Source of the DNA: Desulfatirhabdium butyrativorans
GTDB lineage: Bacteria > Desulfobacterota > Desulfobacteria > Desulfobacterales > DYRK01
Reading direction: 5' to 3'
NCBI GenBank assembly: GCA_020718785.1
Contig: DYRK01000082.1
Coordinates: 1-15,126, forward strand
Length of the DNA: 15,126 nt
The notes under the pieces are model-generated. The model saw only the letters and a program-made list of their open reading frames with translations. It was not told the DNA's origin and searched no databases. Position 1 is the stretch's first letter; each line of letters begins with the position of its first letter. Below, piece by piece: positions 1 through 7,186 of this stretch. A program made the translations under genes and the position numbers.

Positions 1-18
1 GGGCTTCGGGCGCAGATG

Positions 19-44
19 CGTTCCCAAGCCGGGGCTTGGGAACG
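19..44. repeat. Intergenic palindrome, 12-bp arms
   Basis: Perfect 12-bp inverted arms (19-30 and 33-44, arm CGTTCCCAAGCC) flank a 2-nt GG centre. The sequence is compact and GC-rich and sits in the noncoding stretch before the aminotransferase. It is followed by A-rich rather than T-rich sequence on the plus strand, so a plus-strand intrinsic terminator is unlikely. It is more probably a dispersed palindromic repeat, or the end of an element continuing off the left edge. The rest of 45-209 is AT-rich leader; a weak promoter (TTTTCA at 104-109, 17-nt gap, TATTCT at 127-132) is possible but not convincing. Confidence 0.6.
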
Positions 45-209
45 AGGAAAAAATCGGAATCCGGAACAGAAAAACATAAAAAAAGATTTTATTTCAGGCA
101 GCCTTTTCAATCTTCTGACAATATGGTATTCTATGAGCAGTTGTTGCACGGATTTTGGTATTGAAACTGTAACCCGCTGAAATTCCTATTTCCTCAAAGG
201 AGGATCGCC

Positions 210-1538
210 ATGAAATTTCCCGTTATCAAAACTTCCCTTCCGGGCCCCAAAGCCGCGGCATTGATTGATGTGGATCGCGCCCATGTATCGCCGTCTTATA
301 CACGGGGATATCCCCTTGTTGCCGAAAAAGCCAAAGGGCTGTGGATTCATGATCCGGACGGCAATGTCTTTCTGGATTTCACCGCAGGCATTGCGGTATG
401 CGCCACCGGACACTGTCACCCAAAAGTAGTGGCAGCCATCAAAAAGCAGGCGGACAATCTGCTGCACATGTCCGGAACCGATTTTTATTATACCTCGCAG
501 ATCGTTCTCGCGAGCAAACTTGCCCGGCTGATGGGGGACGGAAACAACAAAGTCTATTTCGGGAACTCCGGAGCCGAAGCTGTGGAAGCCGCATTCAAAC
601 TTGCCCGATGGTTTACCAAGAGGGAACTCAACATTGCTTTTTTCGGAGCATTTCACGGGCGCACCATGGGCGCATTGTCTCTGACCGCGAGCAAAGTGAT
701 TCAGAAAAAGCATTACAATCCGCTTATTCCCGGCATTACTCATATTCCTTATGCCTATTGCTACCGCTGCCCTTATAATATGTCTTATCCGCAATGCGGA
801 ATGGAATGCGTGCGCTGGGTGGAGGAAAGCCTTTTCCGTACCACTATGCCGCCGGAAGAAGTGGCGGCTATTTTTGTCGAGCCGATTCAGGGCGAAGGAG
901 GTTATGTTGTTCCTCCGCCCGAATTTCATATAGAATTGAATAAGCTGGCAAAAAAATACGGGATTCTCTATGTAGCCGACGAAGTGCAGTCCGGCATGGG
1001 CAGAACCGGCAAGATGTTTGCAATGGAACATTTCGGGGTAGTTCCGGATATTATGTCGCTGGCAAAAGGCATTGCTTCCGGCTTGCCGCTCGGGGCAATG
1101 GTGGCAAGGTCCGAAATCATGATATGGGAAGCCGGATCCCATGCTTCCACTTTCGGCGGAAATCCGATTTCATGCAGCGCGGCTTTGGCTACTATCGAAC
1201 TGCTCGAAACCGAATTGATTAAAAATGCCGAAATCCGAGGCAAATATCTCATGGCAAAACTCGGGGAGATACAGAAAACAGCGGAGTGCATCGGCGATGT
1301 GCGCGGCAAGGGCTTGATGGTAGGCGTAGAATTGGTCAAAGATCGTGAAAGCAAAAAAGAGGCACCGGAATGGCGCAACAAAATCATCCAGAGAGCTTTT
1401 GAAAAAGGGCTTCTTCTCCTCGGATGCGGTCAGAACAGTATCCGCTTCTGCCCCGCGCTGACCGTGAGCGCGGAAGAAATAGATTTGTGTCTGTCCATTT
1501 TCGAGGAATCTTTGAGAGAAGTTGTGAATAATAAATAA
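210..1538 (+). CDS. Class III PLP-dependent aminotransferase (acetylornithine/GABA/lysine aminotransferase family)
   Basis: A 442-residue cytoplasmic fold-type I aminotransferase that would move an amino group, probably an omega-amino group, from a donor such as lysine, ornithine or GABA to 2-oxoglutarate. Seen in the sequence: phosphate-binding GNSGAEAVE at 118-126, aspartate D257 in ADEVQSGMGRTG, Schiff-base lysine K286 in SLAKGIASGLPLGA, and T314 in STFGGNP. A CYRCPY motif (184-189) with two further cysteines (196, 200) matches the archaeal/anaerobe branch often named acetylornithine or 4-aminobutyrate aminotransferase. Length is normal. The start is fixed by AAAGGAGG at 196-203, six bases before ATG. 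The antiquitin-type dehydrogenase 0.9 kb downstream suggests a lysine 6-aminotransferase role; that is inference, as substrate cannot be read from sequence. Confidence 0.9.
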   Translation: MKFPVIKTSLPGPKAAALIDVDRAHVSPSYTRGYPLVAEKAKGLWIHDPDGNVFLDFTAGIAVCATGHCHPKVVAAIKKQADNLLHMSGTDFYYTSQIVLASKLARLMGDGNNKVYFGNSGAEAVEAAFKLARWFTKRELNIAFFGAFHGRTMGALSLTASKVIQKKHYNPLIPGITHIPYAYCYRCPYNMSYPQCGMECVRWVEESLFRTTMPPEEVAAIFVEPIQGEGGYVVPPPEFHIELNKLAKKYGILYVADEVQSGMGRTGKMFAMEHFGVVPDIMSLAKGIASGLPLGAMVARSEIMIWEAGSHASTFGGNPISCSAALATIELLETELIKNAEIRGKYLMAKLGEIQKTAECIGDVRGKGLMVGVELVKDRESKKEAPEWRNKIIQRAFEKGLLLLGCGQNSIRFCPALTVSAEEIDLCLSIFEESLREVVNNK

Positions 1539-1544
1539 GGGTAA

Positions 1545-1565
1545 GGGCACGCCGCCGGCGTGCCC
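1545..1565. repeat. 21-nt GC palindrome, copy 1
   Basis: Arms GGGCACGCCG and CGGCGTGCCC around a single C, in a GTAA...CTAC context. It has the same design (10-bp arms, 1-nt centre) as the palindromes at 13177-13197 and 13256-13276, so it belongs to a dispersed REP-like family. It lies between the aminotransferase stop and the ribosome site of the broken Uma2 copy and may fold in the mRNA. Confidence 0.8.
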
Positions 1566-1579
1566 CTACGGAGAATATC

Positions 1580-1684
1580 ATGCAGCAGGAGGCTGTTTCC
1601 TTGCTTTCCGAGGCAGAATATCTCGAAGGCAATAGATTTGTGTCTGTCCATTTTCGGGGAATCTTTGAGAGAAGTTGTGAATAA
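1580..1684 (+). pseudogene. Broken Uma2 5' fragment left by the tandem duplication
   Basis: This ORF starts with the same MQQEAV... leader as the intact Uma2 gene and keeps 17 Uma2 codons. It then runs out of frame into the duplicated aminotransferase tail and stops after 34 residues. It retains the same upstream palindrome and GGAG ribosome site as the real gene 153 bp away, so it may still be translated as a short decoy peptide. The C-terminal half has no Uma2 similarity. No function is inferred. Confidence 0.75.
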
Positions 1685-1697
1685 TAAATAAGGGTAA

Positions 1698-1718
1698 GGG
1701 CACGCCGCCGGCGTGCCC
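1698..1718. repeat. 21-nt GC palindrome, copy 2
   Basis: Identical to the palindrome at 1545-1565, shifted by 153 bp as part of the tandem duplication. It sits 14 nt before the start codon of the intact Uma2 gene, so a hairpin here could influence access to that gene's ribosome site or end upstream transcription. Confidence 0.8.
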
Positions 1719-1732
1719 CTACGGAGAATATC

Positions 1733-2305
1733 ATGCAGCAGGAGGCTGTTCCGTTGATTTCCGAGGCAGAATATCTTGAAGGCGAAAGGGCTTCGGAAAC
1801 AAAACATGAATATTATCAGGGTGAAGTTTTTGCAATGGCAGGCGCGTCGGAAAGGCCTAATCTGATTGTTATGAATGTCATAGGCGAATTGAGATATCAG
1901 TTAAAAGGAAAGCCCTGCCGCCCTTATCCCGGAGATATGCGCCTGAAGATTGAGGAAACAGGCTTATACACTTATCCGGATGTTATGGCAGTTTGCGGGG
2001 AAAGACAATTCGGGGATGAAAAGCAGGATACGCTGTTGAATCCGGATGTGATTATCGAGGTGCTTTCCGATTCCACGGAGAGCTATGACCGCGGGAATAA
2101 GTTTCAGAATTACCGGCGGATCGCTTCATTGAAGGAATATATCATGATCTCTCAGAAGCAGCGCAAAATCGAAAAATATGCCAGAAGTCATGACGGCAGA
2201 TGGATATTGAGCGAAACAGATGAAGATCATCCTGCAATCTTCCTGGAAAGCATCGGGTGTGAATTGGAGCTTTCAGAGGTTTATGATAAAGTTGACGGTT
2301 TCTGA
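1733..2305 (+). CDS. Uma2 family endonuclease-like protein (DUF820)
   Basis: A 190-residue protein of the Uma2/DUF820 family, a PD-(D/E)XK nuclease fold that is greatly expanded in cyanobacteria and some Desulfobacterota; its biological role is not established. Visible family features are the N-terminal EYLEGERASETKHEYYQGEV, the acidic D83 in YTYPDVMAV, and PDVIIEVLS (104-112) supplying the ExL catalytic element (E109). A conserved tail (KFQNYRRI...LKEYIMIS) follows. Length is normal for the family. The start follows GGAG at a short distance and matches the start of the duplicated fragment upstream. It splits two metabolic genes that look functionally paired, and it is bounded by repeats on both sides, which suggests it arrived as an insertion. 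The nuclease activity is family knowledge, not shown here. Confidence 0.88.
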   Translation: MQQEAVPLISEAEYLEGERASETKHEYYQGEVFAMAGASERPNLIVMNVIGELRYQLKGKPCRPYPGDMRLKIEETGLYTYPDVMAVCGERQFGDEKQDTLLNPDVIIEVLSDSTESYDRGNKFQNYRRIASLKEYIMISQKQRKIEKYARSHDGRWILSETDEDHPAIFLESIGCELELSEVYDKVDGF

Positions 2306-2413
2306 TGATAAAACGATTTGCAAAATCGTTTTACCGGATTTCAAAGCAGGGCGATTTTTCAGATCGTCCGGTTGATAAAACGATTTGCAAAATCGTTTTA
2401 CCGGATTTCAAAG
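2306..2413. repeat. Pair of 41-bp direct repeats, each with a palindrome
   Basis: The 41-bp sequences at 2306-2346 and 2373-2413 are identical (67-bp period). Each contains AAAACGATTT and AAATCGTTTT arms around GCA, so each can fold into a 10-bp hairpin. The 26-nt spacer holds a weaker related stem (GGCGAT... ATCGTCC). The block starts on the base after the Uma2 stop codon and ends two bases before the ribosome site of the dehydrogenase, so it fills that gap completely. Confidence 0.9.
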
Positions 2414-2429
2414 AGTAAGGAGATATGCC

Positions 2430-3959
2430 ATGAAAGACATTTTGGAAAGATTGGATTTGCCGAATGAGCAGAACGGTGCAGGAACGGGTTCTTGGAGCGG
2501 ATGCGCCGGGAGCCTGCTGGAGTCTGTATCACCGGCTGACGGTCAGATTATCGGAAGAGTCCGCTGTGCCGACCGGGATGATTACGAGCAGGTCGTAAAT
2601 CGTTCTACAGAAGCCTTTAAGACATGGCGCATGGTTCCTGCACCCAGACGGGGCGAGATTGTCCGGCAGATAGGCGAGTCATTGCGTAACTACAAGAAAG
2701 ATTTGGGCGCATTAGTCAGTCTCGAAGTAGGAAAGATTCGTGCCGAAGGCGAGGGAGAAGTTCAGGAAATGATTGATATTGCTGATTTTGCCGTGGGTCA
2801 ATCCCGGATGCTTTACGGCCTGACAATGCACAGCGAGCGTCCCGAACATAGGATGTATGAGCAATGGCATCCGCTTGGGCCCGCAGGCGTAGTCACGGCT
2901 TTCAATTTCCCGGTCGCGGTCTGGGCATGGAATGCCATGATTGCAATGATTGCCGGAGATACCGTGATATGGAAACCTTCTTCCAAAGCCCCGCTTACGG
3001 CAATTGCTTCTATGAAAATCGCATGGAATGTCTTGAAAAAAAACGGATTTCCCGACGGTATTCTCAGCCTCGTGATCGGAAACCGGCAGGAAGTGGGAGA
3101 GACATTGATTGCCGACTCACGCATTCCCCTGATTTCCGCTACAGGCAGCGTCCGAATGGGCAGACATATAGCGAAAACCGTGGCTGGCCGTCTTGGCAGA
3201 AGCCTTCTGGAACTGGGCGGAAACAATGCCATTATTGTAACTCCCAATGCCGATTTGGATTTGGCTATGCGTGCAATTCTTTTCGGAGCAGTAGGAACAG
3301 CGGGACAGCGTTGTACTACTACCCGGCGGATTATCGTGCATGAGTCGGTATGCCCCGCGCTTACGGAACGGCTTATCAAAGCATATCGGCAAATTCATAT
3401 CGGAAATCCCCTTGATGAAAAAACCCTTATGGGTCCGCTGATTGACCGTGAGGCTGTCAACACGATGCAGGCTGCGTTGCAAAGCATCAGACAGCAGGGC
3501 GGAAGCGTACTTTACGGCGGCGAAGTGCTGACCGGCGGTATTTTCGATACAGGCACTTACGTGAAGCCCTGTATCTGCGAAATATCGGCAAGCGCGGCGA
3601 TTGTCCGGGAAGAGACTTTTGCTCCCATTCTTTATCTTATTACCTATAAAAAATTTGAAGAGGCAATCCGTTACCATAATGATGTGCCGCAGGGACTGTC
3701 TTCGGCAATATTTACGACCGATCTCATTGAAGCCGAAACTTTCCTGAGTCATCGGGGAAGCGACTGCGGTATTGCCAATATAAATATAGGCACATCCGGC
3801 GCAGAAATCGGCGGCGCATTCGGCGGAGAAAAAGAAACCGGCGGCGGAAGAGAATCCGGTTCCGACGCTTGGAAAGCCTATATGCGGCGACAGACCTGCA
3901 CTGTCAACTGGTCCAAAGAACTGCCTTTGGCTCAGGGAATTCGCTTTGATGTTGCCTGA
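2430..3959 (+). CDS. ALDH7-family aldehyde dehydrogenase (alpha-aminoadipic semialdehyde / piperideine-6-carboxylate dehydrogenase type)
   Basis: An NAD(P)-dependent aldehyde dehydrogenase of 509 residues. Catalytic C295 lies in GQRCTTTRR, general-base E261 in LELGGNN, oxyanion N159 in AFNFPVAVW, and K182 in VIWKPSSKAP. The C-terminal stretch 452-488 (NIGTSGAEIGGAFGGEKETG onward, through RESGSDAWKAYMRRQT) is the signature of the antiquitin branch, which oxidises alpha-aminoadipic semialdehyde to aminoadipate in lysine degradation. The ATG at 2430 is preferred over an open frame reaching to 2385 because TAAGGAG lies 8-14 bases before it and the extra codons would come from the intergenic repeat. 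With the aminotransferase upstream this forms a plausible two-step lysine route; the pairing is inference, the ALDH7 assignment is strong. Confidence 0.93.
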   Translation: MKDILERLDLPNEQNGAGTGSWSGCAGSLLESVSPADGQIIGRVRCADRDDYEQVVNRSTEAFKTWRMVPAPRRGEIVRQIGESLRNYKKDLGALVSLEVGKIRAEGEGEVQEMIDIADFAVGQSRMLYGLTMHSERPEHRMYEQWHPLGPAGVVTAFNFPVAVWAWNAMIAMIAGDTVIWKPSSKAPLTAIASMKIAWNVLKKNGFPDGILSLVIGNRQEVGETLIADSRIPLISATGSVRMGRHIAKTVAGRLGRSLLELGGNNAIIVTPNADLDLAMRAILFGAVGTAGQRCTTTRRIIVHESVCPALTERLIKAYRQIHIGNPLDEKTLMGPLIDREAVNTMQAALQSIRQQGGSVLYGGEVLTGGIFDTGTYVKPCICEISASAAIVREETFAPILYLITYKKFEEAIRYHNDVPQGLSSAIFTTDLIEAETFLSHRGSDCGIANINIGTSGAEIGGAFGGEKETGGGRESGSDAWKAYMRRQTCTVNWSKELPLAQGIRFDVA

Positions 3960-3982
3960 GTTTCGGATTTCGGAGAAGAGAC

Positions 3983-4618
3983 ATGAATATCTCGCTGATA
4001 CCCGCATTCAAAAAACAGATGCTGCTATGCATTGCCGCTATTTTCTTTGCAGGCTGCACGGGGATTCCCCGGAATCCGAAAAATGTCTGCGAGATATTCC
4101 GGGAAAATCAGGATTGGTACAGGAACGCGTACGAGTCCTATCAGCGATGGGGGGTTCCTGTTCCGGTGATGATGGCAATTATGTATCACGAATCCGGCTT
4201 CAGGTCTGATGCCAGACCGCCCCGCACCAAATGTCTCTTTATTTTTCCCGGGCCCCGGCCCTCCACTGCTTACGGATATCCGCAGGCATTGGACTCGACA
4301 TGGGCGAATTATAAACAGTCCGCAGGCGCGTGGGGCGCGGACAGGGATGACTTTGACGATGCTGTGGATTTTGTGGGCTGGTACTGCTACCGGAGCTATG
4401 TCGAATGCGGCATTGACAGAAAAGACGCGTACAATCTTTACCTTGCCTACCACGAAGGGCAGAGAGGTTTCCGTGAAGGAACTTATCTGAACAAGGCATG
4501 GCTGAAGCAAACAGCAGCGGCTGTTCAGAGCAGAGCGGATTTCTATGCAGAGCAGATGGCAGGCTGTGAAAAGGAATTTCAGAGGGACCGGGGCGGCTGC
4601 TGCCTCTGGCCCTTTTAA
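3983..4618 (+). CDS. Lipoprotein with lytic transglycosylase (SLT-like) domain
   Basis: A 211-residue probable outer-membrane-anchored peptidoglycan lytic enzyme. Residues 10-24 are a hydrophobic signal segment ending in the lipobox FAGC, with C25 as the lipidated residue. The lysozyme-like core follows: YRWG-type helix, then MAIMYHESGFRSDARPP with E70 as the expected catalytic glutamate, AYGYPQALDSTW, DDFDDAVDFVGWY and NLYLAYHEGQRGF. The family is the roughly 200-residue transglycosylase SLT lipoprotein of proteobacteria. It begins 23 nt after the dehydrogenase stop with GGAGAAGAG ahead of ATG, so it is probably co-transcribed although unrelated in function. The cysteine-rich end (CEKE...GGCCLWPF) is unusual but short. 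Confidence 0.85.
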   Translation: MNISLIPAFKKQMLLCIAAIFFAGCTGIPRNPKNVCEIFRENQDWYRNAYESYQRWGVPVPVMMAIMYHESGFRSDARPPRTKCLFIFPGPRPSTAYGYPQALDSTWANYKQSAGAWGADRDDFDDAVDFVGWYCYRSYVECGIDRKDAYNLYLAYHEGQRGFREGTYLNKAWLKQTAAAVQSRADFYAEQMAGCEKEFQRDRGGCCLWPF

Positions 4619-4627
4619 TGCTCGCTT

Positions 4628-4710
4628 GGGATTGACAAATCCCAGGCATTTCCGGCGCCGAAGGATAAAAATGACCGTCAATCCGCCGGGGGCATTTTCG
4701 ATCTACTGAA
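4628..4710. repeat. Partial copy of the MITE-like repeat
   Basis: This stretch shares ordered blocks with the complete element at 9486-9611: GGGATTGACAAATCCC, GGCATTTCCGGCG, GTCAATCCGCCGGG and a terminal TTTTCGATCT[A/G]CTGA. The left terminal inverted repeat is absent, so this copy is truncated on the transglycosylase side. The GGGATT/AATCCC stem just after the transglycosylase stop could also fold in the mRNA. The remainder of the gap to 4895 is AT-rich leader of the next gene. Confidence 0.75.
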
Positions 4711-4846
4711 TATAATTCAGAAAAAAAATGATTTGTCAAATGAAAATACAATCATTCGGAATTTATAAAAAAACAGTTGCCTTATCCGGTACAGTCTGTA
4801 TATATTTCCGGTGTAAATCTTGACAAAAGGCTTAAAATCTGAGACT

Positions 4847-4880
4847 TGAATATTCAGAATTTGTATAATTTTCCTATAAT
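4847..4880 (+). promoter_or_regulatory. Candidate promoter region of the phosphofructokinase gene
   Basis: Two TATAAT hexamers occur at 4864-4869 and 4875-4880 in an AT-rich leader. A perfect 10-bp palindrome TGAATATTCA (4847-4856) lies directly before them and could be an operator. No good -35 box has the right spacing: TTGACA at 4820-4825 is too far, and TTGAAT at 4846-4851 is only 12 nt from the first hexamer. The assignment is therefore tentative. Confidence 0.3.
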
Positions 4881-4895
4881 ACGGAGGGGGCTATT

Positions 4896-6986
4896 ATGAC
4901 AAAACAGACATCCGAACTTTTGGACGACCCGCAACTTCAGGAAATTACCGGCAATATCAACTCGGAACTGGTGGAGAGGAGAAAATATATTCCTCCTGTC
5001 TGCCCTGTCTTTTCAAAGTCTTATACGATGTTAAAGGAGGATGGGCGTTACCGGTTTGAAATTGACAGGGAAGCAGAAAAGCAACTGCCCAAAATCATAA
5101 GCAATAAAGTTCAGGCTGTCATGGCAGCGGATTCTCCTGACGCATCTTTCAGGGAAAAATACTGCAGAAAGCGTACTGTCGGAATTGTCTTTTCAGGAGG
5201 ACCGGCTCCGGGCGGACACAATGTGATTGCCGGACTTTTTGACGCGGCAAAAAAAGCCAATCCGGAAACGAAAGTCTATGGCTTTCTGCTCGGTCCCGAC
5301 GGCATCATTGAAAACGAGACAGTTGAAATAACACAGCGCATCGTGGATGAGTATCGTAATCTGGGCGGCTTCGGCATGATCAAGACCGGACGGACAAAGA
5401 TAGACACAAGCAAGAAAATGTCTCTGTCAAAAGAAACCTGCAAATCCCTAAAGTTAGACGCGCTTGTCGTGGTCGGAGGAGATGACTCGAACACCAACGC
5501 GGCTTTTCTGGCACAGGATATGTTTGACGACGGGATTCAGGTTATAAGTGTTCCCAAAACAATTGACGGCGATATTCAGGTACGCGACGCGGACGGAAAC
5601 GTGCTGTGCGCCATGTCCTTCGGATTTCACAGCGCTGCCAGAGCCTTTGCCAATTCTGTCGGCAATCTTTGCACCGATGCAAGCTCGGATGTAAAGTACT
5701 GGCATATCTGCAAGGTTATGGGGCGTGTGGCGAGTCATCTCGCGCTGGAGGTCGCGTTGCAGACCCACGCGAACATAAGCCTGATCGGTGAGGACCTTGC
5801 CGATTATGTTGACAAAAGGAGAATCGAGCGTGCGGAAAAAGCAGGAACTGTGGATTATACGGCTTACGGCACGACGCTCCGGCATCTTTCCCGCGTGATC
5901 TGCGACGCGGTGGTCCGCCGGGCTGCGGCAGGGAAAAATTACGGCGTGGCGGTCATTCCCGAAGGTGTTCTGGAATTTATCAATGAAATACAGGTCTTTA
6001 TCACAAAGCTGAACACTATTATCGCGGAATACAACAAAACCCACGACAAAGGCTTTCATGCGGATTTTCCGATGCTGGAAGATAAACTGGAATATCTCCG
6101 CAGATTGGCTCGGCGCACGAGTGAAGACGGAGGTTTGTCCGCGTGGAACACACGTGATGACGATCTGTTCAAAGATATCCCCGGATTTTTTCAGGAAGGA
6201 CTTCTCACGGAAAGAGACAGTCACGGGAATTTCCAGTTTTCTCAGGTTCCTACCGAAAAAGTGCTGATGGGCTTAGTCAAGGATTATCTCAATATTCTCA
6301 AAGAGCGCGGGGAGTACAAGGTCGGGATACAGAAAGATTATTTCCGCAAGAGCCTTGAAAGAGAGCATCTGAACCCTGACAAATACGGTCCCGCTCTGTT
6401 CAGAAACTACGGCACAGCCGAATTTCTGATCGTAAAACCCTCTGTTATTTCGGTAAAAACGCTGAAACAGGAGTTAGTCAGAGAGGGCATGATCGGAGAG
6501 AACGATCCGGTTCCCCCGGCTGTGGAGAAAATCTTCAGAAAGACGATTCCCAGTTTCAAAACCCAGACCTATTTTTACGGCTATGACGGCAGGGGAAGCG
6601 ATCCCACCTGGTTTGACTGCACCTACACCTACAATCTTGGACTGACTGCGTTCAGCCTCATCGCAAACGGAGCCACGGGGCAGATGGCGGCTGTAAAGAA
6701 TCTGGAACACGGCTTTTCGCAATGGGAGCCGCTCGGAGTTCCCATTGCACCGCTCATGCACCTTGAAGAACGCGGGGGGAAACTGAATCTCGTTCTGGAA
6801 AAGAGTCTGGTGGATGTCAATGCGCCGGCGTTCAGGGTTGTGAAAGCATTAAGAGAAAAATGGCTGGCAGCGGTTCCCGGTGAAGACAATTTCAGGAAAC
6901 CAGCGCCGATATGTTTTGACGAGGAATGTGCCGAAGACCGTCCCCTGACGCTCAAGCTCAATGCTTTGGGCAAATCCGGCATCTGA
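4896..6986 (+). CDS. Pyrophosphate-dependent 6-phosphofructokinase (PPi-PFK), long form
   Basis: Cytoplasmic glycolytic enzyme that reversibly phosphorylates fructose 6-phosphate using pyrophosphate. Motifs seen: GGPAPGGHN (101-109), GGDDSNTNA (194-202), PKTIDGD (220-226), KVMGR (273-277) and GYDGRGSDP (563-571). The second acidic residue of GGDDS, where ATP enzymes have glycine, marks PPi specificity in this family. At 696 residues it is longer than the usual 550-residue long-clade PFP; an N-terminal extension of about 90 residues and a helical insert around 365-480 account for the size. The start follows GGAGGGGG at 4883-4890, five bases before ATG. It appears monocistronic and converges with the sensor gene. 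PPi use in glycolysis is common in energy-limited anaerobes, which fits the inferred host. Confidence 0.92.
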   Translation: MTKQTSELLDDPQLQEITGNINSELVERRKYIPPVCPVFSKSYTMLKEDGRYRFEIDREAEKQLPKIISNKVQAVMAADSPDASFREKYCRKRTVGIVFSGGPAPGGHNVIAGLFDAAKKANPETKVYGFLLGPDGIIENETVEITQRIVDEYRNLGGFGMIKTGRTKIDTSKKMSLSKETCKSLKLDALVVVGGDDSNTNAAFLAQDMFDDGIQVISVPKTIDGDIQVRDADGNVLCAMSFGFHSAARAFANSVGNLCTDASSDVKYWHICKVMGRVASHLALEVALQTHANISLIGEDLADYVDKRRIERAEKAGTVDYTAYGTTLRHLSRVICDAVVRRAAAGKNYGVAVIPEGVLEFINEIQVFITKLNTIIAEYNKTHDKGFHADFPMLEDKLEYLRRLARRTSEDGGLSAWNTRDDDLFKDIPGFFQEGLLTERDSHGNFQFSQVPTEKVLMGLVKDYLNILKERGEYKVGIQKDYFRKSLEREHLNPDKYGPALFRNYGTAEFLIVKPSVISVKTLKQELVREGMIGENDPVPPAVEKIFRKTIPSFKTQTYFYGYDGRGSDPTWFDCTYTYNLGLTAFSLIANGATGQMAAVKNLEHGFSQWEPLGVPIAPLMHLEERGGKLNLVLEKSLVDVNAPAFRVVKALREKWLAAVPGEDNFRKPAPICFDEECAEDRPLTLKLNALGKSGI

Positions 6987-7002
6987 TTTTTGCTGCATGA
7001 CT

Positions 7003-7028
7003 CCTGCCGGAGCCTCGGATCCGGCAGG
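7003..7028 (+). terminator. Hairpin after the phosphofructokinase gene
   Basis: A perfect 9-bp stem, CCTGCCGGA at 7003-7011 with TCCGGCAGG at 7020-7028, encloses an 8-nt loop and lies 17 nt after the stop codon. There is no run of T after it, so it is a weak candidate terminator or an mRNA 3'-end stabiliser. Confidence 0.5.
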
Positions 7029-7102
7029 AACAAATCAGTTTCTCTGCTTAAAAATAATTCTTGCAGATGACACAAGAGTTCCGTAGGAACATCTGAAAAT
7101 AG

Positions 7103-7122
7103 CCCGGCAATTTATTGCCGGG
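7103..7122. repeat. Hairpin, 8-bp arms
   Basis: CCCGGCAA (7103-7110) and TTGCCGGG (7115-7122) flank TTTA. It follows a short palindromic string (TTCCGTAGGAA, 7079-7089). Both look like parts of dispersed intergenic repeats rather than a terminator, as no T tract follows. Confidence 0.55.
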
Positions 7123-7146
7123 GAGATGGTCAGTATAGATTACTAT

Positions 7147-7176
7147 GCTATGACGCAATGCGTCATAGCTATTTTT
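7147..7176 (+). terminator. Candidate intrinsic terminator in the convergent gap
   Basis: Arms GCTATGACGCA (7147-7157) and TGCGTCATAGC (7159-7169) form a near-perfect palindrome with a 1-nt centre, followed by TATTTTT on the plus strand. It is the best plus-strand terminator shape in the gap after the phosphofructokinase gene. A folded transcript would lose a base pair or two to make a loop. Confidence 0.5.
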
Positions 7177-7186
7177 GCCGCGCGTA

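Larger units (their letters stand above)
1478..1783 (+). repeat. 153-bp tandem duplication (aminotransferase 3' end plus Uma2 5' end)
   Basis: Two head-to-tail copies, 1478-1630 and 1631-1783, differ at only about five positions. Each copy holds the last 20 codons and stop of the aminotransferase, a 21-nt palindrome, a GGAG ribosome site and the first 17 codons of a Uma2 gene. The aminotransferase ends in copy 1 and the intact Uma2 gene starts in copy 2, so both genes survive. Two of the differences change amino acids in the Uma2 N-terminus (Ser/Pro at residue 7, Leu/Ile at residue 9), so the event is not brand new. Confidence 0.93.

Noticed and set aside
186..1142. A 318-codon minus-strand frame opposite the aminotransferase
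   Set aside because: It is rich in His and Cys with no domain and no ribosome site, a typical shadow of a conserved gene.
4820..4825. TTGACA as the -35 box for the phosphofructokinase gene
   Set aside because: No -10-like hexamer lies 16-18 nt downstream; the TATAAT boxes are 38 nt or more away.
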